In this document: positions 24,467 through 32,864 of the stretch, piece by piece | Layout of the letters: every line of letters starts with the position of its first letter | Position numbering within the stretch: position 1 is the stretch's first letter | Position numbers and translations under genes: made by a program | Notes under the pieces: model-generated | Told to the model about the DNA's origin: nothing | What the model saw: only the letters and a program-made list of their open reading frames with translations | Databases searched by the model: none | Source of the DNA: Singulisphaera acidiphila DSM 18658 | GTDB lineage: Bacteria; Planctomycetota; Planctomycetia; Isosphaerales; Isosphaeraceae | DNA: 64,000 nucleotides | Direction of reading: 5' to 3' | Assembly (NCBI RefSeq): GCF_000242455.2 | Contig: NC_019892.1 | Coordinates: forward strand, 7,822,744 to 7,886,743

Positions 24467-25942
24467 TCAATCCAGGGCCACGGTCACCGTCTTGAGCTCG
24501 GTGTAGTTATCGAGCGACTTCTCACCCAACTCACGGCCGATCCCGCTCCGCTTGAACCCGCCAAACGGGGCAGCGGCATCGAACACGTCGTAGCAGTTCA
24601 CCCAGACGGTCCCCGCACGAACCCGATCGGCAACCGCATGAGCTTTGCCGATGTCGCGGGTCCAGACGGCGGCGGCCAGGCCGAAGTCCGTGGTGTTGGC
24701 GCGTTCGATGACCTCGTCGATTTCCTTGAACTTGATCACCGACAAGACCGGCCCGAAGATCTCGTCGCAGGCGATCGCCATGTCGTCCTTCACGTCGGCG
24801 AAGATCGTCGGCTTGATGAAAAAGCCCTTGTCGCCGTGCCGCTCGCCCCCGGCCACGCAACGCGCGCCTTGTTCGCGTCCCTTGGCGATGTAGGACAGGA
24901 TCTTGTCGAACTGGGCCTTGTCGACTTGCGGCCCTTGCTGGGTCGTGGGGTCGAACGGATCACCAAGCTTGCGATCGTTGACCTTCGTCGCCAGCCGATC
25001 GACGAATTGATCGTAGACCGAGTCCTGAACGAACAGCCGGCTCCCCGCGCAGCAGCACTGGCCCTGGTTGAGATAGAGCCCGAGTACGGCTCCCTCAATG
25101 GCTGCGTCGAGGTCGGCGTCGGCGAACACGATGTTGGGGCTCTTGCCGCCGAGTTCAAACGTGATCCGCTTGAGTGTCTCGGCCGCCGATCGCATGATGA
25201 TCTGGGCCGTGCGCCCCTCACCGGTGAAGGCAATCTTGTCCACGCCCGGGTGCGCGACCAGGGCCGCACCGGCGGTCTCGCCGAAGCCGGGGACAATGTT
25301 GACCACACCTGCGGGGAAACCGGCTTCGAGGGCCAGCTCACCCAGCCGAAGGGCGCTCAAGGGGGTCTGCTCGGCGGGCTTGAGCACCACCGTACAGCCC
25401 GCGGCCAAGGCGGGGCCCCACTTCCAGGCGACCATCAGCATCGGGAAATTCCAGGGAATGATCTGCCCCGCAACCCCGATCGGCTCGCGTTTGGTGTAGC
25501 AGAAGAAATTCCCACGGATCGGCACGGTCTGGCCGCTGATTTTGTCAGCCCAACCGGCGTAGTAGCGGAAGCAGTCGATCACCAGGGGGAGGTCAGCGTG
25601 GCGGCTCTCGCCGATCGGCTTGCCGTTATCCAAGGTCTCAAGCTCGGCCAGCTCGTCGACGTTCTCCTCGATCAGGTCGGCGAACCGGTTCATCAAGCGG
25701 CCGCGATCGCGAGCGTCCATCTTCCGCCAAGGGCCGGAGTCGAACGCTTTGCGAGCCGCTTTGACCGCCAGGTCGATATCGGCGGCATCCCCCTCGGCAA
25801 CCTGGGCGATGACCTCTTCCGTCGCCGGGTTGACCGTGTCGAACGTCTTGCCGCTCAGACTGTCGCGCCACTTGCCGTCAATCAAGAGCTTCGTCTGAAG
25901 CGCCCGCCGCGTTGCGCGTCGAGCTTCTGTGACAGTCGCCAT
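24467..25942 (-). CDS. NAD(P)-dependent aldehyde dehydrogenase
   Basis: This 491-residue ALDH-superfamily enzyme oxidises an aldehyde to its acid. Visible motifs are the Rossmann region IIPWNFPMLMVAWKWGPAL, KPAEQTPLSALRLGEL, the catalytic glutamate in FELGGKSPNIVF and the catalytic cysteine in GQCCCAGSRLFV (the middle Cys by comparison with ALDH2). EIFGPVLSVIKF and the C-terminal PFGGFKRSGIGRELG are also present. The overall type is close to the ALDH1/2 and betaine-aldehyde group, but the substrate is not fixed by sequence. ATG 25942 has GGGAG about 9 nt upstream; an in-frame start at 26041 is unlikely. It is the last intact gene before the island. Confidence 0.93.
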   Translation of the reverse strand: MATVTEARRATRRALQTKLLIDGKWRDSLSGKTFDTVNPATEEVIAQVAEGDAADIDLAVKAARKAFDSGPWRKMDARDRGRLMNRFADLIEENVDELAELETLDNGKPIGESRHADLPLVIDCFRYYAGWADKISGQTVPIRGNFFCYTKREPIGVAGQIIPWNFPMLMVAWKWGPALAAGCTVVLKPAEQTPLSALRLGELALEAGFPAGVVNIVPGFGETAGAALVAHPGVDKIAFTGEGRTAQIIMRSAAETLKRITFELGGKSPNIVFADADLDAAIEGAVLGLYLNQGQCCCAGSRLFVQDSVYDQFVDRLATKVNDRKLGDPFDPTTQQGPQVDKAQFDKILSYIAKGREQGARCVAGGERHGDKGFFIKPTIFADVKDDMAIACDEIFGPVLSVIKFKEIDEVIERANTTDFGLAAAVWTRDIGKAHAVADRVRAGTVWVNCYDVFDAAAPFGGFKRSGIGRELGEKSLDNYTELKTVTVALD

Positions 25943-26119
25943 GGTCGCACTCCCTTTTCTCACGGAGATGGGAACGCCCACGCGTAGAGAGCGCGTGGGC
26001 GCGTCGTCTCCTGTCATTTTAAGGGCCGGGTCCATGGGCATACAAGCGACCGCCTCGACAAGGCCTCCCCGGGTTGGACGAACAATGGCGACCCTAAAGC
26101 GGGTGTCGCGTCCTCGAGG

Positions 26120-26280
26120 TCAGTCGTTCGGAAGAGCCACTGAATCGAGTCGGGTACAGAGCCGTTTGGGAGCGATCAGCCGATACGAGTCTTCCAAAAA
26201 TTCCGCCACATCCTCCCAGTCGACGACACCGTCGAGCCACACCCCAACCCTTCGGTCCCAAGTACGGGGGTTGGAAAAAG
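26120..26280 (-). pseudogene. MmcQ/YjbR-like protein, C-terminal half cut off by the island
   Basis: On the minus strand this segment begins at the island edge and ends at TGA (26122-26120). It encodes FFQPPYLGPKGW followed, one frame over, by GVWLDGVVDWEDVAEFLEDS. This matches the end of MmcQ/YjbR proteins (CyaY-like fold, possible DNA binding), where the sequence normally runs PPYVGPKGW-GVxLDGxVDW. The other half lies at 46259-46490, on the far side of the 20-kb insertion. The frame change after PKGW shows the gene had also decayed, or was already broken. Confidence 0.75.
26273..26280. repeat. Left target-site duplication of the island (GGAAAAAG)
   Basis: This 8-bp direct repeat is identical to 46259-46266. 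It abuts the outer inverted repeats of the two bounding IS copies. Confidence 0.8.
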
Positions 26281-26679
26281 CTGGCCGTCACGGATTTTGG
26301 GGGTGCAGCACCATGCTGACAAGGCAAAACGGCCATGATCCACAGTACACCCGAAAGGAGGTGGATCATGACCGAATTGATCGCGACACAAGCGTCGCGA
26401 GGGTATTACCCTCTGCCTGCCCATCGCGGAAACCACCTATCGACAGATCGCTGGCGTGCCCGCCGAGTTTCGACGCACCCTGGATGACTACTTCCGGCGA
26501 ATTCCCAAATTGTTCCCGGCGAACTTCGCTCAAGGTTATCAGTTGAAGGATGAGCGGGTCTCGAGCAAGCAGCGGCTGCCGATCCGACGCATCGTCACCA
26601 GGGACGACATGCATTGCCTACAGCATTCGGCCCTCTCGTCCCTGATGCCCTACATGACAGCACGTACAGAGGAGGTCCA
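26281..26679 (+). pseudogene. Left bounding IS: transposase N-terminal remnant
   Basis: This starts with the left inverted repeat (26281-26301). It encodes MTELIATQASRGY from ATG 26368, shifts frame within the next few codons (a short deletion against the copy at 45001), and continues VPAEFRRTLDDYF and GYQLKDERVSSKQRLPIRR to EEVQ near 26679. There IS200 sequence breaks in. The middle of the transposase is missing; the C-terminal part reappears at 29461-29793. Confidence 0.8.
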
Positions 26680-27121
26680 ACGCCCAGAAGTGCAGGCCCG
26701 TCCTCCGACGCTCCTGAAGCAATTCCCGATGGATCCGAACGGCACTCTTACCCTTCAAGAACCCGATCGTGTGGGCCACGCTGTACTTGGGCGGTATGCT
26801 CAAGCACAGGTGGATGTGGTCAGGCATCGCCTGCCCTTCCAGCAGTTCGACTCCGCGTTGACGGCACAACTCCCGAAGAATTGGGCCAATCTGATGCCTC
26901 AGCCTTCCTTAGAAGACTTTCCGGCGGCACTTCGGTATCATCACTACGTGGTACTTGCACTCCCACCGCACATGGGACAGGCTCTGCCATTCGTGCATAG
27001 GCTCCTCCTTCCTGCCCCACGGGGCCTTCCTGGAAGGAGGAGCTTATGCCTTCCCCATCCGAATGCACGCCGGATCGCTCGAAGCTCTTCGGGCCACACG
27101 GCCAGAGGCCATAGATTTAGA
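26680..27121 (-). mobile_element. IS200-type element remnant inside the left bounding IS
   Basis: A tnpA remnant on the minus strand is preceded by a strong hairpin: GCTCCTCCTTCC at 27001-27012 pairs with GGAAGGAGGAGC at 27033-27044, the sort of stem that hides the tnpA ribosome site in IS200. The outer 64 bases (27058-27121, from GAATGCACGCCGG to TTTAGAAC) recur at the end of the two 261-bp repeats at 27227 and 30036. Confidence 0.7.
26690..26998 (-). pseudogene. tnpA: IS200-type Y1 transposase, nonsense mutation and lost C-terminus
   Basis: From ATG 26998 the frame reads MHEWQSLSHVRWECKYHVV and IPKCRRKVF, then a TAA stop (26911-26909) where the family has tyrosine. It continues GRLRHQIGPILRELCRQRG and MPDHIHLCLSIPPKYSVAH, with the HUH metal motif (HIH). 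The C-terminal helix with the catalytic tyrosine is replaced by unrelated sequence after GLHFWA. It cannot be active. Single-strand IS200 transposases need no inverted repeats. Confidence 0.85.
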
Positions 27122-27226
27122 ACGCACAAAATAACACATCTTTTCACACTTAACTTTAGCATTCCACGATAAAGCAAAGCCATTTCGCCAGCATGATTCG
27201 ATTGACAATTATATGCGAATCTATTC

Positions 27227-27488
27227 AATAATCAACCACGCCCAAAGGACGTGGTATTAGGAAGCCCCCCTCGAGGGGGCCGTCTACGTGAGGTAGCCCC
27301 CGTTGGGGGCGTGGATGTCAGAATCGCAATACACTGCTCACGGTCCCGCTCGTGTCGACCGCAGCCCCTCACTCGGAGTCTTTCAGACCGATCCCGAGGG
27401 TGACTTACGGAATGCTAAGAATGCACGCCGGATCGCTCGAAGCTCTTCGGGTCGCACGGCCAGAGGCCGTGGATTTAGAACATATTAA
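27227..27488. repeat. Hairpin-rich 261-bp mobile repeat, copy 1
   Basis: This copy is nearly identical to 30036-30296, with one small C-run difference. It opens with ACCACGCCCAAAGGACGTGGT and two C5-6/G5 stem-loops, and ends with the 64-base terminus of the IS200 element at 27058-27121. It interrupts sequence that is continuous in the homologous segment near 35770, so it has moved. An IS200/IS605-derived non-autonomous element (PATE-like) is the best reading. Confidence 0.7.
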
Positions 27489-27555
27489 TATTGATTTTCG
27501 GAATACCCAAGCTCCCCAAATCCTTATCCTCTTTCACATTAAATGAGCCTTGGAA

Positions 27556-27879
27556 ATGAGCATGCGATGATTGCTGGCACTGGTAGCAGTCGTATCGTTT
27601 CTTACGATCATTGTCCGAGAGGGAGGTACGTACGGGCTCTGGCTTGCGGGCGTTGCGTTGCCGCCGACCTTCTAGACACTCGATTCGATATTATTGTCCG
27701 AAAAACATGAGCAAACTATCACTCTATTTAATTTAATAATGAATTTTATTTCTTCACCAATGCTCACTTTTTATATTATTATGCTGTTTTTTATTGCAAT
27801 TACTAATTGCGCATTCACTCCAGTAGACTCACAAATAAACGGTTTCTTCACCGCACTCACCTCATGCTATCAACGATAA
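27556..27879 (+). pseudogene. Decayed copy of the small membrane protein gene at 35840
   Basis: The sequence follows the gene at 35840-36124 base for base over most of its length: LLALVAVVSFLTIIVREGG and TYGLWLAGVALPPTF are retained. It has TGA in place of a glycine codon (codon 5) and TAG in place of tryptophan after LPPTF. A two-base length difference then changes the end of the frame. Flanking DNA (27125-27226 and 27489-27993) is also duplicated from the 35.66-36.28 kb region. Confidence 0.85.
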
Positions 27880-27890
27880 GACTTGAGCAA

Positions 27891-27993
27891 ATGTGGCTTC
27901 TTAAACTTCGATGGCACGCCATTTCCCACTGCGTGCTGGTCATTCTTGTCTGTTCAATAACAACCTTTACCCCATCCAATGGGAACGAATTAG
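27891..27993 (+). pseudogene. N-terminal stub of a C39-like peptidase gene (copy of 36177)
   Basis: It encodes MWLLKLRWHAISHCVLVILV and SITTFTPSNGNELG, matching the signal/anchor region of the gene at 36177. It then stops abruptly at the inverted repeat of the IS66-type element (27994). The peptidase domain is gone. Confidence 0.85.
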
Positions 27994-29460
27994 GTAACCG
28001 TTCACGCCCCGTCACCCAGAATCGATGGTTTCTGAGACCCATTTTGGTGGGCCGTGATGGCTTGCGTGAGAAATTCCAACACGTCCCGGCCCTGGGACCG
28101 GCAACTGGCCACCACGGTTAAGATCCGTTCTACGAACCGACTGCCTCGTTCGCTGTCGGTGCCGTAGCTTGTCTTCCGCCAGCAGACGGCGTGACGGATG
28201 GCACGCTCGGCCGCATGATTCGTCGGCTCCACGCCCGGCCTCGACGCGAACGTCCAGAGAATCACCTCAATCGACAGAAGCTCGCCGCAGACGCCGGCGG
28301 TCTTCGAACCGCCACATTGCGATCCGGACTCAAGCAGGAGATGGACCTCTTCACGTAACCAGGGGAGGATCTCCCGCCGAAACCAGGTCCGGGTGCGAAT
28401 CCCGGCGCGGACTTTCCCCCACTCCTGGGCGAAGATATCGGCGTGCAGCAACAACTCCTCGCCGACCCTCGAGCCTGGATCGCGACGATCAATCATCGCC
28501 TGAAAATCGCGGCGAAGATGCGCCCAGCAAATTTGGCGTTTCACGCTGGGCAGGTGAGTGTAGACCGAATATCGATCGGTCGTCAGCACGCCGGGTGTGG
28601 GGCCGACCAGGTCATCGAAGGCTCCCCGATTGCGATGCCTACGGATCAAGAAAACGGTCACCAGGCAGGTCACCGCGGCCCAGAGCCAGGCCTTTTTCTT
28701 GCTTTGTTTCCAGCCGGTCTCATCGACATTGACGTCGCGCGTTTGTGTGTGATTCAAGGCCTCGTCGTGGATCGAGTGCAAGGCGAGACTGGTCCTGGCT
28801 TCGAGCTTGCTGACGCTGCCCAAGGCCATGGGAATGTCGTAGAGATCGGAGAAGAGTAAAGCGATGGTTCGCTTGCTGAGCCGGCCGACGCCGCTGAAGT
28901 AGGCCGTGGCCGCTTGGATCCTGGGGCCAAAACCGTGGGCCGCCTCGGGGACTGGGGCGGCGGTCGTTCGGGCCTGGCAGAGTGGACAGTCGAGGGTGTG
29001 GCGACAATGATGGGTGACCCACCGTAGCTTCTCGGGGAGTTCGATCACCTGATCGATGGAGGGATCGGGATCGTCGCCAGCCAGCGAGGTGCCACAACGC
29101 CCGCAGTGTGGCGGTTTGTGATCAACGACTTGGTCGGGAGGCAAGATCACACGGTCATGTTTGGAATGTCCGGTCTGACCGCCGCGTCGCCGCTGGCTGG
29201 GCGGACGTGGCACGCCCCACTTGTGCTGAGGGCCATTGGAGGATGGAGGGCGGGAGGAGTTGGACGAATTCTGCTGGAGCTTGGCTTCGAGTTGAGCGAC
29301 CTGCGCCGCGAGTTGCGTGGCAAACGCTTCGAGTTGGCGCAAATAATTCTGAACCGCTATAGGCAGCGAGGCGAAGAGTTCCTCAGAGAGTGGTGGAGGC
29401 ATCGTCATGAAAGAGACGCTACCATGCCTGAGACGATCGCGCAAGGCCGTGAACGGTTAC
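27994..29460 (-). mobile_element. IS66-family element of the single-gene (ISBst12-like) type
   Basis: Ends are GTAACCGTTCACG at 27994-28006 and its inverted copy at 29448-29460, enclosing one transposase gene and no tnpA/tnpB. Flanking 8-mers (CGAATTAG left, GCGTCCGA right) do not match. The left flank comes from the peptidase duplication and the right flank from the bounding IS. An adjacent deletion or recombination after insertion would explain this. Confidence 0.8.
28002..29408 (-). CDS. IS66-family transposase (TnpC-like)
   Basis: The 468-residue transposase appears intact. An N-terminal leucine-zipper-like helix (LRQLEAFATQLAAQVAQLEA) leads to the polyserine/Asn hinge NSSNSSRPPSSNGP. 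A zinc-finger region (CGRCGTSLAGDD) and HTLDCPLC follow. The DDE core shows DVNVDETGWKQ, TTDRYSVY with CWAHLRRDFQAMI, and NHAAERAIRHAV. ATG 29408 is used; a longer frame to 29444 reaches into the terminal repeat region. It supplies only its own transposition and is not part of the cargo. Confidence 0.88.
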   Translation of the reverse strand: MTMPPPLSEELFASLPIAVQNYLRQLEAFATQLAAQVAQLEAKLQQNSSNSSRPPSSNGPQHKWGVPRPPSQRRRGGQTGHSKHDRVILPPDQVVDHKPPHCGRCGTSLAGDDPDPSIDQVIELPEKLRWVTHHCRHTLDCPLCQARTTAAPVPEAAHGFGPRIQAATAYFSGVGRLSKRTIALLFSDLYDIPMALGSVSKLEARTSLALHSIHDEALNHTQTRDVNVDETGWKQSKKKAWLWAAVTCLVTVFLIRRHRNRGAFDDLVGPTPGVLTTDRYSVYTHLPSVKRQICWAHLRRDFQAMIDRRDPGSRVGEELLLHADIFAQEWGKVRAGIRTRTWFRREILPWLREEVHLLLESGSQCGGSKTAGVCGELLSIEVILWTFASRPGVEPTNHAAERAIRHAVCWRKTSYGTDSERGSRFVERILTVVASCRSQGRDVLEFLTQAITAHQNGSQKPSILGDGA

Positions 29461-29793
29461 GCGTCCGAACTATTCGCTGGCGTACCGTCACCCCGACGGC
29501 CACCGCACCAGCAATAGGCTCGACCGCCAGAGGCGAGGAATGAACCGGTACTTCGATGACGGCCAACATTTGCACGGCTCGCATAAATCGTGTCGACTGC
29601 ACTGCCGTGCCTGGGCCCTGTTGTGGAACTTCACGCCCTGGCACCCAACGACGACGCGAAAGAACCAGGGATGGCGTTGCCCCGCCGAACGCCTCAACCA
29701 ACACCGATATTCTGAGTGTTGGTTGCAAAATCTGCTGATCTCCGACTCAATGGGCGGTTACCGTTCAACACACCCAAAATCCGTGACGGTCAG
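29461..29793 (+). pseudogene. Left bounding IS: transposase C-terminal remnant and right inverted repeat
   Basis: Nearly identical to 45917-46258. It encodes RTSNRLDRQRRGMNRYFDDG and WNFTPWHPTTTRKNQGWRC, and ends with the IS right inverted repeat at 29773-29793. The start is cut by the IS66-type element. IS701-derived sequence follows at once, so the flank does not match the left side of the island. Confidence 0.8.
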
Positions 29794-30026
29794 AAAAACC
29801 CGGAGCTGACGGTCTGCCAGTTGCATACGGCGCTGGTGCGTTGCTGGGGTTGTCGTCGCGTCGGTCGAAGGAGAAACTGCTCGCGAGGGCAGCGAGGAAG
29901 ATCACCTGGGAAAAGCGTCGGAACGCCCAGGCTCGGAAGAGCCACACGAAGACGACTCGGAAGGAGCTCTGCGAACTCGGCATCAAGCTCACCGAGCTGA
30001 AACAGTGCTGTTGGGACACGTCCTAG
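29794..30026 (+). pseudogene. IS701-type transposase, C-terminal fragment
   Basis: Two frames are needed to read it: NPELTVCQLHTALVRCWGC, then SSRRSKEKLLARAARKITW, RRNAQARKSHTKTTRKELCE and LKQCCWDTS before TAG. The same C-terminus recurs at 49607 and 52833, and degraded at 34201. It ends at the IS701 terminus-like CCTAGCGCCGG, which abuts the second 261-bp repeat. Confidence 0.8.
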
Positions 30027-30035
30027 CGCCGGAGA

Positions 30036-30296
30036 AATAATCAACCACGCCCAAAGGACGTGGTATTAGGAAGCCCCCCCGAGGGGGCCGTCTACGTGAG
30101 GTAGCCCCCGTTGGGGGCGTGGATGTCAGAATCGCAATACACTGCTCACGGTCCCGCTCGTGTCGACCGCAGCCCCTCACTCGGAGTCTTTCAGACCGAT
30201 CCCGAGGGTGACTTACGGAATGCTAAGAATGCACGCCGGATCGCTCGAAGCTCTTCGGGTCGCACGGCCAGAGGCCGTGGATTTAGAACATATTAA
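30036..30296. repeat. Hairpin-rich 261-bp mobile repeat, copy 2
   Basis: Same element as 27227-27488; the near identity points to recent movement. An open frame of 61 codons runs through both copies but lacks coding character and is a by-product of the sequence identity. This copy sits 46 bases upstream of the promoter of the cysteine-rich exported protein gene. Confidence 0.7.
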
Positions 30297-30341
30297 ACGT
30301 TCTCCCCCCAAAAAATGGCCCGCATCTTAAGCATCGATTAC

Positions 30342-30371
30342 TTGACTTCCACTATTACCGAGTGGCATAAT
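30342..30371 (+). promoter_or_regulatory. Candidate promoter of the first cysteine-rich protein gene
   Basis: TTGACT (30342-30347) and CATAAT (30366-30371) are separated by 18 bases, about 100 bases before the ATG at 30470. This is a sequence match only. Confidence 0.45.
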
Positions 30372-30469
30372 CGCCGTGGCCACATAAAACCGAGGCACGT
30401 ATCTCGATTTTGGCGAATTGTTTTCGACGTACTTCCACACCGACCGATACGGCGACAAGGGAGGCGAAT

Positions 30470-30934
30470 ATGACCGGCAAGCGATCGCCCGTGACGATTC
30501 ATTTGATCCTGGCGTCCCTGATGTGTCTTTCGTTAGTTGGAGCCACAACCGCCCCCATTGATACGCCAATCGTCTTGAGTGACTCAGAACAATCAGTGCT
30601 TGGCAAGGACTCGATGAAATACAATTGCGAGGCGTCATGTACTGAAAGTACGGGTGGGCTTACTCAATGTTATCCTCCCGCTGGATTCGCCGGCTGCTCA
30701 GCCAGCGGAATGAACTGCGGCGAAGTGCGGTTTAATCCACAGTCGTTTAGCCATTGTGCAAATGATCCCTTCGGTCCTAAGACCTCATGCAGCAATAGCG
30801 AGGGACAAACGGCCTGCTATGGCACAATTCCCTGCGTTTGTGATTGGAGTTGGTTGACCATATCGTACTCCTGCCATGCCAGCGGCACAATCCAGGACGG
30901 CGGTATGGCATACAGTTCTGGCGACTGCAATTGA
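30470..30934 (+). CDS. Cysteine-rich exported protein, paralogue 1
   Basis: No family was recognised. The 154-residue protein begins with a basic N-terminus and a hydrophobic signal segment (VTIHLILASLMCLSLVGA), so it should be exported. The mature part has about a dozen cysteines, all but one or two shared in position with the paralogue at 44402. Shared blocks are VLGKDSMK, GFxGCSASG, NPQSFS, CANDP, CVCDW and the terminal SxDC. Multiple disulfides are likely. The GGGAGG ribosome site and the start (ATG 30470) are conserved in the paralogue. The stop codon lies inside the target site of an ISAs1 insertion but is preserved. It may be a substrate of the C39-like peptidase cluster 5 kb away; that is a hypothesis from context. 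Confidence 0.8.
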   Translation: MTGKRSPVTIHLILASLMCLSLVGATTAPIDTPIVLSDSEQSVLGKDSMKYNCEASCTESTGGLTQCYPPAGFAGCSASGMNCGEVRFNPQSFSHCANDPFGPKTSCSNSEGQTACYGTIPCVCDWSWLTISYSCHASGTIQDGGMAYSSGDCN

Positions 30935-30936
30935 CG

Positions 30937-32232
30937 CAGGGCTAGCGCGCATTTATAGGTAGTTTTGGCGACCTGTAGGGCTTGCGCCCGGGCCGATATT
31001 TTTGTAAATCATTCTCCATGCTTACTCCCCGGCTGGTTATGCATGGAGAGCGAACGATGGCGGATCCACGACGCGTCGACCTGGATGAGATCGTACTCCA
31101 CTTCCACGAGTTGGAGGACCCCCGCTCCTCGATCAATCTCCAGCATCCCCTGACCAGCGTCATTGCGATCGCCTTGATGGCTATCCTGGCCGGCGCCGCC
31201 GGCCCGACCGCGATCGCCAGGTGGGCTGTCATGAAGGAGGCGTTCCTCGTCAGAGTCCTGGACTTGCCCAACGGCATCCCACGCAAGGACGTCTTCCGTC
31301 GTGTCCTCATGGCGCTGAAGCCCGATGCCTTCCAGTCATGCTTCGCCGGATGGCTGCGGTCCTTGCGGGCGACAGCGGAAGCGGAGACCGGAATCGAGCA
31401 GCCGGTCCTGGCCGTGGACGGTAAGACGGCGAGGCGGAGCCACGACCGCAAGAACGGCCTGGGGGCCCTGCATTCCGTGAGCGTCTGGGCGAGCGAGTAC
31501 GGCCTGTCGCTGGGCCAGGTGGCCTGCGCCGAGAAGTCAAACGAGATCACGGCCATCCCCGAACTCTTGAGGCAGGTCGACATCGAGGGGGCCATCATCA
31601 CGATCGACGCGATGGGGACGCAGAAGGCCATCGCCGAGCGAATCGTCGAGGGGAAGGCGGATTACGTCCTGGCCTTGAAAGGGAACCAGGGGACGATGCA
31701 TCAGGTGGTCATCAACCACATCCTGGAGCAGTGGGAGGACGACTTCGCGGGCGTGGATGCCGGCCGGCATCAGACCGTGGAGTCGGGGCATGGCCGTCGG
31801 GAGACGCGGACCTACATTCAACTGCCCGTGCCCCAAGACCTACCGGGACTCAGGTCGTGGAACGGGCTGAAATCGATCGGCATTGCGGTCTCCGAATCGG
31901 TTCGTGACGGCAAGGAGACGGACGAGGTCCGCTACTACATCAGCAGCCTGACGGTTGATGTGCAGCGATTCGCCCGCGCCGTCCGGTCGCACTGGGGCAT
32001 AGAAAACGGCTGCCACTGGAGTCTGGATGTGACCTATCGCGAGGACGAATCGCGGATCCGCGAGAAGTGCCTCCGAGAGAACATGGCGTGGCTGAATCGC
32101 CTCAGCCTCTCGCTATTGAAGCAACATCCCGGCCGCGAGAGTGTCGCCATGAAGCGGCGGAGTTGCGGCTGGAGTGAGGAGTTCCTGTTGCAAGTCATTG
32201 TCGGATCAACGAATTAGTGTGCGCTGGCCCTG
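30937..32232 (+). mobile_element. Intact ISAs1-family insertion sequence with 9-bp target duplication
   Basis: Terminal inverted repeats CAGGGCTAGCGCGC (30937-30950) and TGTGCGCTGGCCCTG (32218-32232) enclose one transposase gene. CAATTGACG flanks both sides (30928-30936 and 32233-32241), a 9-bp duplication as known for ISAs1. The clean ends suggest a recent insertion. Confidence 0.92.
31057..32217 (+). CDS. ISAs1-family transposase
   Basis: The 386-residue DDE transposase looks complete. Characteristic parts are HFHELEDPRSSINLQHPL at the N-terminus, VLAVDGKTARRSHDRKNG with the first catalytic Asp, IITIDAMGTQKAIAERIV with the second, and YVLALKGNQGTMHQVV. HWGIENGCHWSLDVTYREDE carries the catalytic Glu region. 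The ATG at 31057 follows GGAGAG; the longer frame from 30982 lies in the terminal region. No damage was seen, so it may be active. Confidence 0.93.
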   Translation: MADPRRVDLDEIVLHFHELEDPRSSINLQHPLTSVIAIALMAILAGAAGPTAIARWAVMKEAFLVRVLDLPNGIPRKDVFRRVLMALKPDAFQSCFAGWLRSLRATAEAETGIEQPVLAVDGKTARRSHDRKNGLGALHSVSVWASEYGLSLGQVACAEKSNEITAIPELLRQVDIEGAIITIDAMGTQKAIAERIVEGKADYVLALKGNQGTMHQVVINHILEQWEDDFAGVDAGRHQTVESGHGRRETRTYIQLPVPQDLPGLRSWNGLKSIGIAVSESVRDGKETDEVRYYISSLTVDVQRFARAVRSHWGIENGCHWSLDVTYREDESRIREKCLRENMAWLNRLSLSLLKQHPGRESVAMKRRSCGWSEEFLLQVIVGSTN

Positions 32233-32241
32233 CAATTGACG

Positions 32242-32655
32242 TGTCTTTGATCGAAACAGCGAGTGAGGTCCTTTCCTGCTATTGAGGGGCCTCGCTCAAA
32301 GATCCGAACAACCCCATATGCGGGTGTCTGCCGTAACGTATTGGCATTCGATTAAGGAGGGAGCTATCGATTCGTATAGGAACGCGATCTTACTGTACGT
32401 TGCATAGAAAAGTATCCTTCCACAGTGGCCGCAAACGCCGATATCGATTTGTGCAACTTGAAATAAAAAAAGGGCTGTTTTCAGGCTCTTTGGACATACA
32501 ATGTATGGATTGAATCGGTGACCGAAACCTGATTGGGCGGCGCAAGAAACCAATCTCGATTTGCAAAACCCGGTACTTCGCAAATATGATCCCATCTTGC
32601 GTCAAAGTCACATGAGTATGGACATCGTTTCCTGAATTCTGGTGAATTGTCCTTA
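32242..32655. other. Intergenic stretch after ISAs1 without a supported gene
   Basis: Short minus-strand frames exist here (about 92-99 codons) but show no recognisable protein and overlap each other. The start contains GAGTGAGGTCC...GGGGCCTCGCTC, a weak hairpin that might end transcription of the cysteine-rich gene before ISAs1 separated them. Confidence 0.4.
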
Positions 32656-32864
32656 GAAGCTCTGCCAAAACCTCAGTTCGCCCGCCATTGGAGTGCTGAG
32701 TTTTCAGGGTTTATTGACGTTCTACAGGCGCATTGAGGGCGGTTCTGGGTTTCTTTGACGGTGGCAAAATGCCTGGTATTCTCAGGGAAAACGACGTTCA
32801 GGAGTACAAAACAGGGGCCTCCTACCCTGTTTTTTAGGGATTTTCGAGGTTTTGGCAGAGCTTC
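32656..32864. mobile_element. 209-bp MITE with 19-bp perfect terminal inverted repeats
   Basis: GAAGCTCTGCCAAAACCTC at 32656-32674 is repeated inverted at 32846-32864, flanked on both sides by TTA. It has no coding capacity. Short size, perfect ends and target duplication define a miniature element; the mobilising transposase is not identified here. Confidence 0.75.

Noticed and set aside
24425..25987. 520-codon plus-strand open frame
   Set aside because: It is the antisense shadow of the aldehyde dehydrogenase gene, which has all family motifs; high GC keeps the opposite frame open.
27303..27488. 61-codon open frame identical at 30111-30296, as a conserved peptide
   Set aside because: The identity is explained by the whole 261-bp repeat being duplicated; there is no ribosome site and the sequence includes hairpin arms.
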